DNA from: Enterobacter sp. RIT418
GTDB lineage: Bacteria; Pseudomonadota; Gammaproteobacteria; Enterobacterales; Enterobacteriaceae
NCBI RefSeq assembly: GCF_003057745.1
Contig: NZ_QBJD02000019.1
Span: 20,907 to 84,906 of the forward strand
Direction of reading: 5' to 3'
DNA: 64,000 nucleotides
Shown here: positions 10,715 through 21,071 of the stretch, piece after piece
Numbering within the stretch: the first letter of the stretch is position 1
Layout of the letters: each line of letters starts with the position of its first letter
Notes under the pieces: generated by a model
The model's database searches: none
What the model was told of the DNA's origin: nothing
Seen by the model: the letters and a program-made list of their open reading frames with translations, nothing else
Program-made: the position numbers and the translations under genes

Positions 10715-10750
10715 GGGCGGGTAAGCGCAGCGCTACCCGCCCGATTTTTA
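10715..10750 (+). repeat. REP-like palindrome between rarD and corA, possible terminator
   Basis: The arms gggcgggta (10715-10723) and tacccgccc (10734-10742) pair perfectly around agcgcagcgc, and ATTTTTA follows on the plus strand. The sequence resembles enterobacterial REP units and probably also ends rarD transcripts. The E. coli genes yigG and yigF, normally in this gap, are absent. Confidence 0.75.
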
Positions 10751-11698
10751 CAGCCAGTTCCGGCGCTTAAAGTACAGATACGGCGCCAGCCCGGCGAGGA
10801 TCATAAAAATAATCGCGCCAGGGTAGCCAAAGCTCCACTTCAGCTCCGGCATAAACTCGAAGTTCATTCCATAGCTTGAGGCCACCAGCGTCGGCGGCAG
10901 GAACACCACGGATACCACCGAGAAGATCTTGATGATGCGGTTCTGCTCGATGTTAATAAAGCCCATCGCCGCCTGCATCAGGAAGTTCACCTTCTGGAAG
11001 AGGGACTCGTTGTGCGGCAGCAGGGATTCGATATCGCGCAGGATTTCACGCGCCTGCTCCAGCTGGCCGCCAGGCAGGCGGGCTTTACGCACCAGGAAGT
11101 TCAGCGCGCGCTGGGTATCCATCAGGCACAGGCGCACCTTCCAGCCGATATCTTCCTGTTCAGCCAGCGTCGAGAGCGCTTCGTCATACTCATCGCCCTG
11201 ATGGCCTTCCATGATCACGCGGCTCAGCTTTTCCAGATCGCTGTAAATGTTTTCGATTTCATCCGCCAGCTGTTCAATTTTGGTTTCAAACAGGTCGAGC
11301 AGCAGTTCGTAGGCGTTGCCTTCCACCATCGCCTGGCTGCGGGCGCGCATGCGGTAAAGACGAAACGCGGGCAGCTCGCGCTCGCGCAGGGTAAACAGGC
11401 GGCCGTCGCGAATGGTAAACGCCACGGTGGAGTTACCGGCGTGATCGTCAGCATCTTCAAAAAAGAAGAAAGAGTGAATGTGCAGGCCGTCTTCGTCTTC
11501 AAAAAAACGCGCCGATGCCTCAATGTCTTCCAGTTCCGGACGGGTTGCCAGGCTTTGCCCCAGCTCTGATTGTACGCGAAGGCGCTCATCGTCGTCCGGC
11601 TCGACCAGATCCACCCATACGGCGTCACTGAGGGGCTGCGACTCTTCGGCTTCAAGCCGAATCAGTCGATTATTTTCGAGTTGAAATGCGCTCAACAT
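10748..11698 (-). CDS. corA: Magnesium/cobalt/nickel transporter CorA
   Basis: Pentameric inner-membrane Mg2+ channel. A long acidic N-terminal cytoplasmic domain ([23 protein letters not shown]) precedes two C-terminal membrane helices, with the signature YGMN at residues 276-279 between them and a basic C-terminal end KRRNWL. The start at 11698 ([12 protein letters not shown]) follows GGGAG and gives 316 residues, the E. coli length; a 16-residue upstream extension was rejected. A leader of about 230 nt, with a promoter and a small ORF, suggests translational/Rho control as reported for Salmonella corA. Confidence 0.97.
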   Translation of the reverse strand: MLSAFQLENNRLIRLEAEESQPLSDAVWVDLVEPDDDERLRVQSELGQSLATRPELEDIEASARFFEDEDGLHIHSFFFFEDADDHAGNSTVAFTIRDGRLFTLRERELPAFRLYRMRARSQAMVEGNAYELLLDLFETKIEQLADEIENIYSDLEKLSRVIMEGHQGDEYDEALSTLAEQEDIGWKVRLCLMDTQRALNFLVRKARLPGGQLEQAREILRDIESLLPHNESLFQKVNFLMQAAMGFINIEQNRIIKIFSVVSVVFLPPTLVASSYGMNFEFMPELKWSFGYPGAIIFMILAGLAPYLYFKRRNWL

Positions 11699-12054
11699 GA
11701 CCGGGACTCCCAATGCAAAAAATATCGGACAGTTCGGTGGGCACACAGAAACAAAATGGGTTTCAGACCATTAAAAGCCTGACTCAGCGCGACGGGAATA
11801 ATGCAGGTCGCTGACAACCACTAAGGCCATCAGCAAGAGGAGATAGCCTTAGGAGTTGTTCCTGGATGACAGGGAATTGAGCCAGTATCTACTGGGTGTG
11901 TCCAAGGCGAATGTCCTCTTAGCGTAATCGTGCGCGCATGTTACGCCAGCATTAACGGCGGCGTCAACACGCAACGGAACGCTGAAGGGTAATAAATCAC
12001 CTTCAATGTATAAGGCTAGCAGATTATTACAAAATAATGATATTTTTCTGAAAG
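11699..12054 (-). promoter_or_regulatory. corA promoter and long structured leader
   Basis: The 356 bp between uvrD and corA hold no larger gene. On the minus strand TTGACG (11967-11962), an 18-bp spacer and TAACAT (11943-11938) form a plausible sigma70 promoter, giving a leader of roughly 230 nt. The leader contains a 7-bp hairpin (CTAAGGC/GCCTTAG, 11821-11852) and a CCAGTAGATACTGG palindrome near 11883-11896. No terminator for the uvrD operon is obvious here. Confidence 0.55.
11771..11830 (-). CDS. Candidate leader peptide in the corA 5' region (corL-like)
   Basis: A 19-codon ORF, MALVVVSDLHYSRRAESGF, lies inside the corA leader and ends 72 bases before the corA start. Its ATG (11830-11828) sits at the foot of a hairpin formed by 11821-11827 and 11846-11852. 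Salmonella corA is reported to carry a short translated leader ORF (corL) that governs Rho-dependent termination. I infer that this is the counterpart from position only. No good ribosome site is visible, so it may be a chance ORF. Confidence 0.4.
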   Translation of the reverse strand: MALVVVSDLHYSRRAESGF

Positions 12055-14217
12055 TTACACAGTTTCCAGCTTGGCATATGCCGCCACCAGCCATTTGATC
12101 CCCTGCCCCTGAAACGCGACCTGAAGACGGCTGTGCTCGCCGCTGCCTTCCAGGTTGACGATGGTGCCTTCGCCGAATTTTGAGTGGCGAACGCGCTGGC
12201 CCAGCTTGTATCCGGTGTCGGTTTCCGCGATAGGCGAGCCCATGCGCTGATGGCTGACCGGGCGGCTGATGCTGGCGCGCAGGCGTACCTCTTCCACGCA
12301 CTCCTCCGGCAGCTCGCCGATAAAGCGCGACGGACGGTGGTACACCTCTTTACCGTACAGGCGGCGGGTTTCGGCGTAGGTGAGCGTGAGTTTCTGCATC
12401 GCACGCGTCACGCCCACGTAGGCAAGACGACGCTCTTCTTCCAGACGCCCGCCTTCATCCAGCGACATCTGGCTCGGGAACATCCCCTCTTCCATCCCGA
12501 CGATAAACACCTGCGGGAACTCCAGGCCTTTGGCGGAGTGCAGGGTCATCAGCTGCACCGCATCCTGCCAGGTGTCCGCCTGCCCTTCGCCCGCCTCCAG
12601 CGCGGCGTGGGAAAGGAACGCCTGCAGCGGCATCAGGTCTTCATCTTCTTCGTTGTAGCTGAACTGGCGCGTTGCCGTGACCAGCTCCTCTAAGTTCTCA
12701 ATACGGGTCTGGCCCTTCTCGCCTTTTTCCTGCTCGTACATGGTGCGCAGGCCGGAATCTTTAATTACCCGGTCGGTCTGCACGTGCAGCGGCATATCGG
12801 CAGTTTCTTGCGCGAGCGCGTCGATAAGCTCCATAAAGCGCTGGAGCGCGCTGGCCGCACGTCCGGCGAGGGCTTTTTCCTGCAGCAGCTCGCGGCACGC
12901 CTGCCAGAGCGTCAGCTGACGATCGCGGGACGCCTGACGCACCACGTCCAGCGTGCGGTCGCCGATGCCGCGCGTTGGCGTATTCACCACGCGCTCGAAC
13001 GCGGCGTCATCGTTACGGTTGGCGATCAGGCGCAGATACGAGAGCGCATCTTTGATTTCCTGACGTTCGAAGAAGCGCATGCCGCCGTAAATGCGGTACG
13101 GCATGCCCACCTGCAGGAGCGCCTCTTCCAGCACGCGCGACTGGGCGTTGCTGCGGTAGAGAATGGCGCACTGCTCCAGCGCGCCGCCGTTGTCCTGCCA
13201 GGTTTTGATGCGGTTCACCACGAAGCGCGCTTCGTCGAGTTCGTTGAACGCGCAGTAGATGGAGATCGGCTCGCCGTCGACTCCGTCGGTCCACAGCTTT
13301 TTACCCAGACGCCCGTTGTTATTCTCAATCAGGGCGTTGGCCGCGCTCAGGATGTTGCTGGTTGAGCGGTAGTTCTGCTCCAGACGAATGGTCTGCGCGC
13401 CGGGGAAGTCGTTCAGGAAGCGCTGGATGTTTTCCACCTGCGCCCCGCGCCAGCCGTAAATTGACTGGTCGTCATCGCCGACGATCATCACCTTGCCGGT
13501 GTCGCCCGCCAGCAGGCGGATCCACGCGTACTGAATGTTGTTGGTGTCCTGGAATTCGTCCACCAAAATGTTGGTGAAGCGCTCGCGGTAGTGCTGAAGA
13601 ATGTGCGGCTTGTTAAGCCAGAGCTCGTGCGCGCGCAGCAGCAGCTCGGCAAAGTCCACCAGTCCGGCGCGGTCGCAGGCTTCCTGGTAAGCCTTGTAGA
13701 CGTTCTGCCAGGTCTGCTCGACCGGGTTGCCGAAGCTTTGAATATGATGCGGGCGCAGCCCTTCATCTTTTTGACCGTTGATGTACCACATGGCCTGACG
13801 CGGCGGCCACTGCTTCTCGTCGAGGTTCATCGCCTTGATCAGGCGCTTAAGCAGGCGCAGCTGGTCTTCGCTGTCGAGGATCTGGAAATCCTGCGGCAGG
13901 TTGGCGTCCATGTGGTGCGCGCGCAGCAGGCGGTGCGCCAGGCCGTGGAAGGTGCCAACCCACATGCCGCCCTGGCTGGTACCCATCAGCTGTGCGATAC
14001 GGTGGCGCATCTCCGCCGCCGCCTTGTTGGTAAAAGTCACCGCCATGATGGAATACGGGGAGCAGTTCTCCACGCTCTGCAGCCAGGCGATACGGTGAAC
14101 CAGCACGCGCGTCTTACCGCTGCCCGCCCCAGCCAGCACCAGCATGTTGGTGCGCGAGGCGGCTACCGCGTCACGCTGTTTGTCATTAAGGCTGTCGAGC
14201 AGGTAAGAAACGTCCAT
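12055..14217 (-). CDS. uvrD: DNA helicase II UvrD
   Basis: 3'-to-5' superfamily 1A helicase for nucleotide excision repair, mismatch repair and removal of RecA filaments. Walker A is GAGSGKT (K35), Walker B is DEFQD near residue 220, and the other SF1 motifs follow ([29 protein letters not shown]). The C-terminal Tudor-like domain (GQRVRHSKFGEGTIVNLEG) is intact. I chose the ATG at 14217 (MDVSYLLDSL) for 720 residues as in E. coli; an ATG four codons upstream is possible. It ends the lptM-dapF-yigA-xerC-yigB-uvrD run and has its own SOS-controlled promoter. Confidence 0.97.
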   Translation of the reverse strand: MDVSYLLDSLNDKQRDAVAASRTNMLVLAGAGSGKTRVLVHRIAWLQSVENCSPYSIMAVTFTNKAAAEMRHRIAQLMGTSQGGMWVGTFHGLAHRLLRAHHMDANLPQDFQILDSEDQLRLLKRLIKAMNLDEKQWPPRQAMWYINGQKDEGLRPHHIQSFGNPVEQTWQNVYKAYQEACDRAGLVDFAELLLRAHELWLNKPHILQHYRERFTNILVDEFQDTNNIQYAWIRLLAGDTGKVMIVGDDDQSIYGWRGAQVENIQRFLNDFPGAQTIRLEQNYRSTSNILSAANALIENNNGRLGKKLWTDGVDGEPISIYCAFNELDEARFVVNRIKTWQDNGGALEQCAILYRSNAQSRVLEEALLQVGMPYRIYGGMRFFERQEIKDALSYLRLIANRNDDAAFERVVNTPTRGIGDRTLDVVRQASRDRQLTLWQACRELLQEKALAGRAASALQRFMELIDALAQETADMPLHVQTDRVIKDSGLRTMYEQEKGEKGQTRIENLEELVTATRQFSYNEEDEDLMPLQAFLSHAALEAGEGQADTWQDAVQLMTLHSAKGLEFPQVFIVGMEEGMFPSQMSLDEGGRLEEERRLAYVGVTRAMQKLTLTYAETRRLYGKEVYHRPSRFIGELPEECVEEVRLRASISRPVSHQRMGSPIAETDTGYKLGQRVRHSKFGEGTIVNLEGSGEHSRLQVAFQGQGIKWLVAAYAKLETV

Positions 14218-14265
14218 TGGCACCGTCACGTCATGTCGGGCTGGCGAATATGACCCGCCAAAACC

Positions 14266-14281
14266 CTGTTAATTTATACAG
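14266..14281. promoter_or_regulatory. LexA (SOS) box upstream of uvrD
   Basis: CTGT-N8-ACAG matches the LexA consensus perfectly, with an AT-rich centre (taatttat). It lies just downstream of the -10 element of the uvrD promoter, as in E. coli, so uvrD should be induced by DNA damage. Confidence 0.92.
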
Positions 14282-14292
14282 AACAATTGATG

Positions 14293-14320
14293 ATTATATC
14301 AGCGTCGTGAGGGATGCCAA
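14293..14320 (-). promoter_or_regulatory. uvrD sigma70 promoter
   Basis: On the minus strand TTGGCA (14320-14315), a 16-bp spacer and a perfect TATAAT (14298-14293) lie at the end of yigB. The -10 is followed 12 bp later by the LexA box. The arrangement is the same as the E. coli uvrD promoter as I recall it. Confidence 0.85.
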
Positions 14321-15010
14321 CCGCGAAATTTCCACGTGCGGCAGCAGGCGGCTGTCCTGCGCTGTCATCAGGTCGGCGCTTTCCGGCTTGATCCAGCACG
14401 CCTGCATGCCGCAGCGGATGGCACCGGCGACGTCCGTCGTCAGGTCGTCGCCCACGTGCAGGATCTGGCCGAGCGGCAGATTTAGCTTTTCGGCCGCCAG
14501 GTGGTACATATCGCTAAACGGCTTGGCGCGCCCGTGCGGACCCGCGCGGAGCACAAACTCAAAGTAGTCGCCCAGGCCAAACAGCTCCGGCTGCGCGTTG
14601 CCGTTGGTGATCGCGACCAGCGGCCACTTTTCGGCAAGCTTCGCCAGCGTCTCGTGGGTTGCCTGCGGCACGTCGATACGGCTGCGCCATTTGGCGAAGT
14701 TTTCCATTGACGCTTCGGCCCCGATCGCCGCGTCGCGCGCGCTCAGCCCGACGTTCAGCATCGCCTGCTCCACCGCGCGGCGGCGCCATTCGGTCACGTC
14801 GTGATAAATCTCCGGCTCGGTTTCGCGCAGGGACTGGCGCAGCTGCTGGAAATCCTTGTTCTGCATGGCCTTTAGCGCCGGGTGGTAGTTTTGCACAAAC
14901 GCCAGCGACTCCTGCTCGGTGCGCAGGATCACCTGGCGGTTGTCATAAAGGGTGTCATCAAGGTCAAAGGTGATTGCGGAAATCTGGCCCAGTGGGCGGT
15001 AAAAACGCAT
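14294..15010 (-). CDS. yigB: HAD-family phosphatase YigB (FMN/5-amino-6-ribitylamino-uracil phosphatase)
   Basis: Cytoplasmic HAD phosphatase of 238 residues. The catalytic motif I is [10 protein letters not shown] near residues 15-24, motif II is AITNGN, and motif IV is [10 protein letters not shown]. coli YigB dephosphorylates FMN and contributes to the unassigned dephosphorylation step of riboflavin synthesis. Its ATG overlaps the xerC stop codon by one base, indicating translational coupling. Its 3' end carries the uvrD promoter. Confidence 0.94.
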   Translation of the reverse strand: MRFYRPLGQISAITFDLDDTLYDNRQVILRTEQESLAFVQNYHPALKAMQNKDFQQLRQSLRETEPEIYHDVTEWRRRAVEQAMLNVGLSARDAAIGAEASMENFAKWRSRIDVPQATHETLAKLAEKWPLVAITNGNAQPELFGLGDYFEFVLRAGPHGRAKPFSDMYHLAAEKLNLPLGQILHVGDDLTTDVAGAIRCGMQACWIKPESADLMTAQDSRLLPHVEISRLASLTTLI

Positions 15011-15912
15011 TATTTCCCCCGTTTGGCGCGTGGATGCGCCGCGTCATACACCGAGGCAAGGTGTTGGAAGTCTAAGTGGGTATAAATTTGAGTCGTCGAT
15101 AAATTCGCATGGCCGAGGAGCTCCTGCACGCCGCGCAGATCGCCGCTCGACTCCAGCATGTGGGTCGCAAAGGAGTGGCGCAGCTTGTGCGGATGCACGT
15201 GGCTGTTCAGCCCCTGCTTGATGCCCCACTCCGCAAAGCGCTTTTGCACGTTGCGCGCGGAGATACGCTTGCCGAGCTTCGACAGAAACAGCGCGTTCTC
15301 CTCAGCGCCAAACAGCCCGCGCAGATCCAGCCAGTGCTCAATCCACGAAACGGCGTTGCGGCCAATCGGCAGGCGGCGCTCCTTGCTGCCTTTCCCCATC
15401 ACCCACACTTCGCCGGATTCCAGATCGAGATGCTTGAGATCGAGGTTGACCAGCTCGGAAAGACGCAGCCCGGCGCCGTACATCACCTCCAGCATCGCGC
15501 GATCGCGCACGGCCAGCGGATCGTTAAGATCGATATCCAGCAGGCGGTTCACGTCGTCAACGTCGATATTCTTGGGCAGATGGCGTGGGGCTTTAGGCGT
15601 GGCGATACCTTTTGCCGGATTGGCCTTGAGCGTGCCCTGGCTCACCAGCCAGTCGAAGAAGCTGCGCAGGGCCGAGAGCCGCAGCGCCAGGCTTGCCGGG
15701 CTGAGGTTTTTTTTACGGCTGCGCACGACAAAACCGCGCACCGTTGCCGCGTCGCAGCGCTCCCAGCTTTTCAGGCCGATCTCGTCGGCAATCTCCATAA
15801 TGGCATCAAGCTGGCGCTGGTAATTCAGCAGCGTGAGGGGGCTAAGCTGGCGCTCAACGCCCAGATAGCGCAGGAACCGCGTAACGTCAGTTGAAAGCAG
15901 CGTGTCCGTCAT
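15010..15912 (-). CDS. xerC: Tyrosine recombinase XerC
   Basis: Site-specific recombinase that with XerD resolves chromosome dimers at dif under FtsK control. The N-terminal SAM-like core-binding domain covers about residues 1-100. The catalytic set is visible as R150, K174, H242, R245, H268 and Y277 ([37 protein letters not shown]). At 300 residues it matches the family. It is a housekeeping recombinase, not a sign of a mobile element, and overlaps yigA by four bases. Confidence 0.97.
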   Translation of the reverse strand: MTDTLLSTDVTRFLRYLGVERQLSPLTLLNYQRQLDAIMEIADEIGLKSWERCDAATVRGFVVRSRKKNLSPASLALRLSALRSFFDWLVSQGTLKANPAKGIATPKAPRHLPKNIDVDDVNRLLDIDLNDPLAVRDRAMLEVMYGAGLRLSELVNLDLKHLDLESGEVWVMGKGSKERRLPIGRNAVSWIEHWLDLRGLFGAEENALFLSKLGKRISARNVQKRFAEWGIKQGLNSHVHPHKLRHSFATHMLESSGDLRGVQELLGHANLSTTQIYTHLDFQHLASVYDAAHPRAKRGK

Positions 15913-16616
15913 ATCCGTTCAATCCAGCGCTCCAGCAGCTCCGGCAGCATCAGCGCAAGCTCCTGCAAGAGGTGCGTGGCCTGGCCCGGCTCGTAATGAT
16001 GCGCGTCGCGGCTGGTAAAGAGCATCACGCCCAGATCGCCGTCGCGACCCATCAGCGACATCGCCACCGAGCCAATCGCTTTGGCTTCCGGCAATACCAC
16101 CAGCAGCTCAGGTCCGTTCAGCGGCCCGAGATAGTGGTGTTCATGCCCAAGACGCTGAATGCGCAGCGGTTCAAATGCCTGACGGCTGAGCGCCAGATGG
16201 GTAAACCCGGACGGTGCGCCAATGCGCCAGCGGTCAGGAAAGAGGCGAATCGTTGCGCCCGCCAGCCCAAGCTCGCGCGCCCAGCGGTGGAAGCGGTTGA
16301 GGAACTCTTCCAGGCTGTGCGCCGACGCCAGCCGCGCCTGTAGATTCAGCAGGCGATAAAACAGGCTCTCGTTGCTGCTGGCCTGCTCCATCAGCAGCGT
16401 CATGTTCTCTTCGAGCTGATGGATGTGGTTGCGCGAACGCGCCATGTGCCATTCGACCAGCGACACGGTGCCGCGCACCGGGTGCGGCACGCGCATCTGT
16501 TCGACCGCGCGCGCGTTGCGAATAAAGAACTCAGGATTGTTCAGCAGATAATCAACGACGGCCGCATCGTCCAGCGCCGTCACCGTTTCCTGCAGTTCTT
16601 CCCCTGGTTGTTTCAT
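15909..16616 (-). CDS. yigA: DUF484 family protein YigA
   Basis: A 235-residue cytoplasmic protein of the DUF484 family with a GAF-like fold in its C-terminal two thirds ([34 protein letters not shown] region). A coiled-coil-like stretch [20 protein letters not shown] lies near residue 65. The function is not established. It sits between dapF and xerC with four-base overlaps at both ends, which points to one operon and tight coupling. Confidence 0.93.
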   Translation of the reverse strand: MKQPGEELQETVTALDDAAVVDYLLNNPEFFIRNARAVEQMRVPHPVRGTVSLVEWHMARSRNHIHQLEENMTLLMEQASSNESLFYRLLNLQARLASAHSLEEFLNRFHRWARELGLAGATIRLFPDRWRIGAPSGFTHLALSRQAFEPLRIQRLGHEHHYLGPLNGPELLVVLPEAKAIGSVAMSLMGRDGDLGVMLFTSRDAHHYEPGQATHLLQELALMLPELLERWIERI

Positions 16617-17437
16617 AGATGGATAAACCCGTCATAGACATGTGCCGCCGGGCCCGTCATATAGAGTGGATGACCCGGTCCTTTCCAGGCGATATCAAGC
16701 CGTCCGCCCGGTAACTCCACGCGCACCTCTTCTGCCAATAACCCTTGTGAGATACCTACCGCCACGGCCGCGCAGGCGCCGCTTCCGCAGGCCTGCGTTT
16801 CTCCCGCGCCGCGCTCGAACACGCGCAGGCGAATGTGCTCGCGCTTCACCACCTGCATAAAACCGATGTTTGCACGCTCGGGGAAGCGCTCGTGGCTTTC
16901 CAGCACCGGGCCGAGGGATTCAACCGCCGCGGTTTCCACATCATCAACCTGAATCACGCAGTGGGGGTTACCCATTGAGACGACGCCGCACAATACTGTC
17001 TGCTCGGCCACGCGCATGATATAGGTCTTTTCCGCTTTGTTGGCGCGAAACGGCACGGCGGAAGGATCGAAGTTGGGCTCGCCCATGTTCACGCGCACCA
17101 GCTCGTCGTCGGTGACGCTCAGCACCATGCGGCCATTGGCGGTGCTGACGCGAATATCGCGCTTGTTGGTCAGCCCTTTCAGGCGCACAAAGCGGGCAAA
17201 GCAGCGCGCGCCGTTACCGCACTGGGATACTTCGCTGCCGTCCGCGTTGAAGATGCGATAGTGGAAATCAAGGTCGGGATCGTAAGGCGGCTCAACCACC
17301 AGCAGCTGATCAAAGCCCACGCCAAGGTGGCGATCCGCCAGACGGCGGATCAGCTCCGGAGAGAAAAAGACATTCTGCGTTACCGCGTCGACGACCATAA
17401 AGTCATTGCCCAGGCCATGCATTTTAGAGAACTGCAT
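16613..17437 (-). CDS. dapF: Diaminopimelate epimerase
   Basis: Converts LL- to meso-diaminopimelate for lysine and peptidoglycan synthesis, without cofactor, using a Cys pair. The first catalytic Cys is C73 in [10 protein letters not shown] and the second lies in [10 protein letters not shown] near residue 217. The ATG at 17437 ([13 protein letters not shown]) gives 274 residues as in E. coli; GGAG lies six bases upstream. An upstream GTG and an adjacent ATG are alternative starts. It follows lptM by 35 bp and overlaps yigA by four bases. Confidence 0.96.
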   Translation of the reverse strand: MQFSKMHGLGNDFMVVDAVTQNVFFSPELIRRLADRHLGVGFDQLLVVEPPYDPDLDFHYRIFNADGSEVSQCGNGARCFARFVRLKGLTNKRDIRVSTANGRMVLSVTDDELVRVNMGEPNFDPSAVPFRANKAEKTYIMRVAEQTVLCGVVSMGNPHCVIQVDDVETAAVESLGPVLESHERFPERANIGFMQVVKREHIRLRVFERGAGETQACGSGACAAVAVGISQGLLAEEVRVELPGGRLDIAWKGPGHPLYMTGPAAHVYDGFIHL

Positions 17438-17472
17438 CATTTGCTCCACTTCGCGGGTACAGAACGTAATTG

Positions 17473-17676
17473 TCAGTAATTCACCTGGGTCGGGCCGCCG
17501 TTGTCGCCGCGGTCGTTGGTGTCCGGCGTTGTGGAATCAATACCACTTTGCACAGGCTTGGTTGGCGGCGGCGCGTTTTTATCCGCTGGCGGGAAGTAGA
17601 GAGGTCCCTTGAGTCCGCAGCCGGTCAGGCTAAACAGAGTGACAAGAACGGCAAGCGCTCGGAAGACGTTTTTCAT
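17473..17676 (-). CDS. lptM: Small lipoprotein LptM (YifL)
   Basis: A 67-residue lipoprotein with a short signal peptide and lipobox LTGC (Cys20), followed by a Pro/Asn-rich tail. The E. coli protein associates with the LptDE translocon and helps LptD oxidative maturation at the outer membrane. It is the first gene of the dapF operon. The length equals that of E. coli YifL. Confidence 0.93.
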   Translation of the reverse strand: MKNVFRALAVLVTLFSLTGCGLKGPLYFPPADKNAPPPTKPVQSGIDSTTPDTNDRGDNGGPTQVNY

Positions 17677-17810
17677 TATAAAGTTGCCCGTAAGTTCAAA
17701 TCTGTTTCTATCATCGCAGGAGAAGACACAAAAGCAAGAGTTTGCCGCTTTCCTGCAACGGGAATTATTTAGCGTTATACTGCCGCCATCACGAAAAAAG
17801 GAACAAAACC

Positions 17811-18131
17811 ATGAACGACAGTGAATTTCATCGCCTCGCCGACACCCTGTGGATGACCATTGAAGAGCGCCTGGACGACTGGGACGGCGACAGCGATATC
17901 GATTGTGAAATCAACGGTGGCATCCTGACCCTGAGCTTCGAAAACGGCAGCAAAATCATCATCAACCGTCAGGAGCCGCTGCACCAGGTGTGGCTGGCGG
18001 CCAAACAGGGCGGCTACCATTTCGATCTGAAAGGTGACGAGTGGGTATGCGACCGCAGCGGCGAAACGTTCTGGGATCTGCTGGAGCAGGCGGCGACGGC
18101 GCAGGCCGGTGAGACCGTCAGCTTCAGGTAG
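17811..18131 (+). CDS. cyaY: Frataxin-like iron-binding protein CyaY
   Basis: Frataxin orthologue that binds Fe2+ on an acidic face and modulates IscS activity in Fe-S cluster assembly. The acidic helix 1 ([20 protein letters not shown]) and the conserved strand [19 protein letters not shown] are intact. The start at 17811 ([14 protein letters not shown]) gives 106 residues, matching E. coli; 23 further in-frame upstream codons were rejected. It is divergent from lptM and convergent with cyaA, separated by a REP-like unit. Confidence 0.96.
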   Translation: MNDSEFHRLADTLWMTIEERLDDWDGDSDIDCEINGGILTLSFENGSKIIINRQEPLHQVWLAAKQGGYHFDLKGDEWVCDRSGETFWDLLEQAATAQAGETVSFR

Positions 18132-18138
18132 CTTTTTT

Positions 18139-18170
18139 GCCCGGTGGCGGCTGCGCCTTACCGGGCCTAT
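18139..18170. repeat. REP-like palindrome between cyaY and cyaA
   Basis: The arms gcccggt (18139-18145) and accgggc (18160-18166) enclose ggcggctgcgcctt, the layout of an enterobacterial REP unit. It sits between two convergent genes and may serve both as a terminator and as message protection. A T run (TTTTTT) precedes it on the plus strand. Confidence 0.7.
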
Positions 18171-18181
18171 GGCAGTTTAAA

Positions 18182-20722
18182 TCAGGAGAAATACTGCTGC
18201 AGCAGCGGTGCGGTATCCTGATTTGCGGGAACCGGCGCGATAGTCTGGGTGCGGAACGGAATCACCTGCGCGCGCCCGTCCACGTTCACGATCTGGTAGA
18301 ACTGCGGCAGGTTGAAGTTAATAAAGCTTGAGCCGTAGGTGAAGCGGTCGTGGGAAGAGGAGTAGAAGCGGCTGACGTCGCGCACCAGCTCCTCTTTGCT
18401 GCCCTCACAGTGGTGATAGACCTCGGCGCGGTTGGTCTCATCCAGAATATAAATGTTGAAACCGGCGTCGTCCCCCGACTCTTCAAAGAAGAACTGGATA
18501 ATCCCTTCGCTCGCAAAGCCATCCACCACCTGCGGCAGCGTGACGTGGTTGGTTCCCACCTGCACCGACAGGCCGTGCAGCTTGTTGTGCGATATCGCGC
18601 CGTAAAACTCGATGGCGTTTTCCAGCTTCTGCACCGACACGTTCAGACGTTCGAAGAACAGGCCCCATGTCTGGCCGGAGACGCGCAGCGCCTTAAAGCG
18701 CCCGGTTTCCTGCCGGGTGCTGGAGAGGCGAAGCTCGATGCATTCCGACACCAGCTGCTGCACGCGGGTACGGATCAGGCCGCGCAGGTGCTGGCTATAG
18801 CAGAACACCTCCACGCTGTCCGGCGGCGCGGCATCCTGGTGCATCTTGCCGAGAATGGTTTTCAGCGCCTCAATCATCGCCTGCTCGCCGTTGAAGTGCA
18901 GGGTACGCACTTCGTTCCACGAGTTGCGGTACAGCAGATCGACGCTGCCCACCAGGCAGTTTTGCTGCTCGCCGAAGCTAAAGACGTCCAGCTTGCGGAA
19001 GTCAAAGTGGACCACCTGATTGCGGAAGGCCGCCGTCGGGTCGTATTCCAGGTTGACGATAATCGCCAGGTGGCGAATTTCACACGGGCTGTAGAGCGCT
19101 TTCGGCGTTGGCGCAGGCAGGCGCAGCGGGAAGTGGTGCGACACGTCCGCGACCATCTCCTGCAGCTTGGCTAAATCGACGACCTCGTTGCCCTTGATAA
19201 ACAGGCGCGTGCGCGAGGTCAGCAGGCCGTTAAACCAGGCCCAGGCCACCAGCTTGTTCAGATAGCGGTTATATTCCAGCGGCTGATGGCTGATGATGGA
19301 ATCCATGCTTGGCGCACGGTTGTAGAGATACCACCCGGTGCGGTTCGCGCGGCCCGGCGGCACAAAAATAAAGGTCAGGTTCGGTTCTGACAGGTCCGGC
19401 GAAATCTGCGGGTTCACCAGCGTGACTTTCCCCGGCAGCGCTTCGAACGCGGCGTACAGCTTACGGGTCAACACCCCGATGTCCTGCGGGCTGGCGGAAA
19501 CGCTCAGGTTGTTGCGGCGCGCAAAGCGGATCAGGTTGCGGTAGCTTTGCATCATCGCATCGAGCAGTTCGTTGTGCGCTTCGCGCACCTGGTCGATTTT
19601 CCAGTTGGCGCGGTTGTCGAGCATCGCCAGGCGCTCTTCGTCCCAGCCCCACTCTTTCACGAGCTGGCTGACCACCTCACGACGCCAGCCCACGCAGGCG
19701 CGCTCGCGGCTCAGTTTTTCGCATACCTTGAGATAGAAACATCGACGCACGAGGTCAAGACGCGTGTGGTCATCAATGGCCTTCAGGTATTCGGTAACGC
19801 GCTCCAGCATCATGCAGTAGGCATCAAGCCCGTAGGAGACAATTTCGCCGTCGTGCAGGCGCTGTTTAATGTCTTTCGCCAGCAGGCGCGGCGTCGGGTA
19901 TTCCCAGGAATAGGCTTCGAGCAGCAGCGTTTTGAGCACCGCTTTGTACGGCGAGTCGATGCTTTTATAAAGCTGCCACAGGCTCGCGCCAAAGTACTCT
20001 TCGGCGGACAGGGAGCTGAGGCCGCCCAGGTCCAGCCATTCGTTCGGCGTCAGAACGCCCTGCGAATAGAGCGACATCACGTAATCGTCGTAATGTTCTT
20101 CTTCATCGCACGGCACCATATTCCACAGAATACGCTTGCCGGCGAGACGTACCGCGGTACGGTAAAATTCATCCAGCAGCAGGATGTGCTGCGTCGAGCC
20201 GCAGTCTTCGCCACCCAGGCTGCCGCTTTCGTTGTGGCGGAAACGGTTTTCATCAATCAGGAAGAAGCTGACTTCCACGCCGAGCGACGCCGCCCAGCTC
20301 TCCAGCAGGCTGCATTTACGCTGCAGCAGCTGGCGCTCTTCGTTATCGAGCCAGGATTGATGGCAGACCCAGATGTCGAGATCAGACGAACAGCTTTGCC
20401 CTACCGATGAGGTACTCCCCATAGAGTAAACGCCGGTGATCGGCAGTTCACCTTTTGGTGAAACCTGTGGCGGCATACCGCGGTAGAGTTCAAGTTCGTT
20501 GAGATAATGCTGTTGGGTTTCATCAGGCGTGAAGAGGCAAATGCCCTGGGGAACGTTACCATCAAGGTAGCCCGGCATCAGCGGATGGTGATAGTGCAGT
20601 AATGTCGGCAGCAGACTGTAAACCTGTTGGAATGCAGGTCCCATGGCAGCAAGCGCGCGATCCACACGCAGTTGATTAATGGCATCCAGTCTCTGCTTTA
20701 GAGTCTCAATATAGAGGTACAA
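18182..20722 (-). CDS. cyaA: Class I adenylate cyclase
   Basis: Makes cAMP from ATP and is controlled by the glucose PTS (EIIA-Glc). The catalytic nucleotidyltransferase centre is [19 protein letters not shown] near residues 101-119, with the Asp pair for metal binding. The C-terminal half (to residue 846) is the regulatory domain. The start is TTG at 20722 ([14 protein letters not shown]), preceded by AGGCG at seven bases; the E. coli gene also starts with TTG, which keeps expression low. A CRP site upstream suggests cAMP-CRP repression. It is two residues shorter than E. coli CyaA, near the C-terminus. Confidence 0.97.
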   Translation of the reverse strand: MYLYIETLKQRLDAINQLRVDRALAAMGPAFQQVYSLLPTLLHYHHPLMPGYLDGNVPQGICLFTPDETQQHYLNELELYRGMPPQVSPKGELPITGVYSMGSTSSVGQSCSSDLDIWVCHQSWLDNEERQLLQRKCSLLESWAASLGVEVSFFLIDENRFRHNESGSLGGEDCGSTQHILLLDEFYRTAVRLAGKRILWNMVPCDEEEHYDDYVMSLYSQGVLTPNEWLDLGGLSSLSAEEYFGASLWQLYKSIDSPYKAVLKTLLLEAYSWEYPTPRLLAKDIKQRLHDGEIVSYGLDAYCMMLERVTEYLKAIDDHTRLDLVRRCFYLKVCEKLSRERACVGWRREVVSQLVKEWGWDEERLAMLDNRANWKIDQVREAHNELLDAMMQSYRNLIRFARRNNLSVSASPQDIGVLTRKLYAAFEALPGKVTLVNPQISPDLSEPNLTFIFVPPGRANRTGWYLYNRAPSMDSIISHQPLEYNRYLNKLVAWAWFNGLLTSRTRLFIKGNEVVDLAKLQEMVADVSHHFPLRLPAPTPKALYSPCEIRHLAIIVNLEYDPTAAFRNQVVHFDFRKLDVFSFGEQQNCLVGSVDLLYRNSWNEVRTLHFNGEQAMIEALKTILGKMHQDAAPPDSVEVFCYSQHLRGLIRTRVQQLVSECIELRLSSTRQETGRFKALRVSGQTWGLFFERLNVSVQKLENAIEFYGAISHNKLHGLSVQVGTNHVTLPQVVDGFASEGIIQFFFEESGDDAGFNIYILDETNRAEVYHHCEGSKEELVRDVSRFYSSSHDRFTYGSSFINFNLPQFYQIVNVDGRAQVIPFRTQTIAPVPANQDTAPLLQQYFS

Positions 20723-21071
20723 GACGTATCGCCTGATGTTTCCGGGCGTTACATGCTATTCCAGAATCGAATAACAGCAGGCCCGCAGTATTTCAAAAAG
20801 ATAACCGTTACCCTTTTTCGCCCTTATCTTTATGGTGGTACAGACGAAAAAATGGTCTAAAACGTGATCAATTTAACACCTTGCCGGTTGACCGTAAAGA
20901 AAGATGCGCTACATACAAGTGTAGCACCGTTCTGTACGTGTAAATTCCTGAATACGGCTTTGGCTGACGAGAACGCCGCCCTGTCCCTCACTCGTCTCAT
21001 CAACCGTAAAACTGCCATCCGAGAGTCAACAATGTTAGGATGGTTAGCGATTGATAATGACGGTAACAAGC
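20723..21071. promoter_or_regulatory. Divergent cyaA-hemC control region
   Basis: The 349 bp between the cyaA TTG and the hemC ATG hold no credible ORF. They contain the CRP site and, on the plus strand, TTGACC (about 20888-20893) with TACATA 16 bp downstream, a weak candidate hemC promoter. The region should supply promoters in both directions. Confidence 0.6.
20861..20880. promoter_or_regulatory. CRP-binding site in the cyaA promoter region
   Basis: CGTGA-TCAATT-TAACA (within aacgtgatcaatttaacacc) fits the CRP pattern TGTGA-N6-TCACA imperfectly and matches the known E. coli cyaA P2 CRP site almost base for base. It should mediate feedback repression of cyaA by cAMP-CRP. Confidence 0.8.

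Noticed and set aside
15010..15912. Tyrosine recombinase as a sign of a mobile element
   Set aside because: It is the housekeeping XerC in its standard operon between yigA and yigB.
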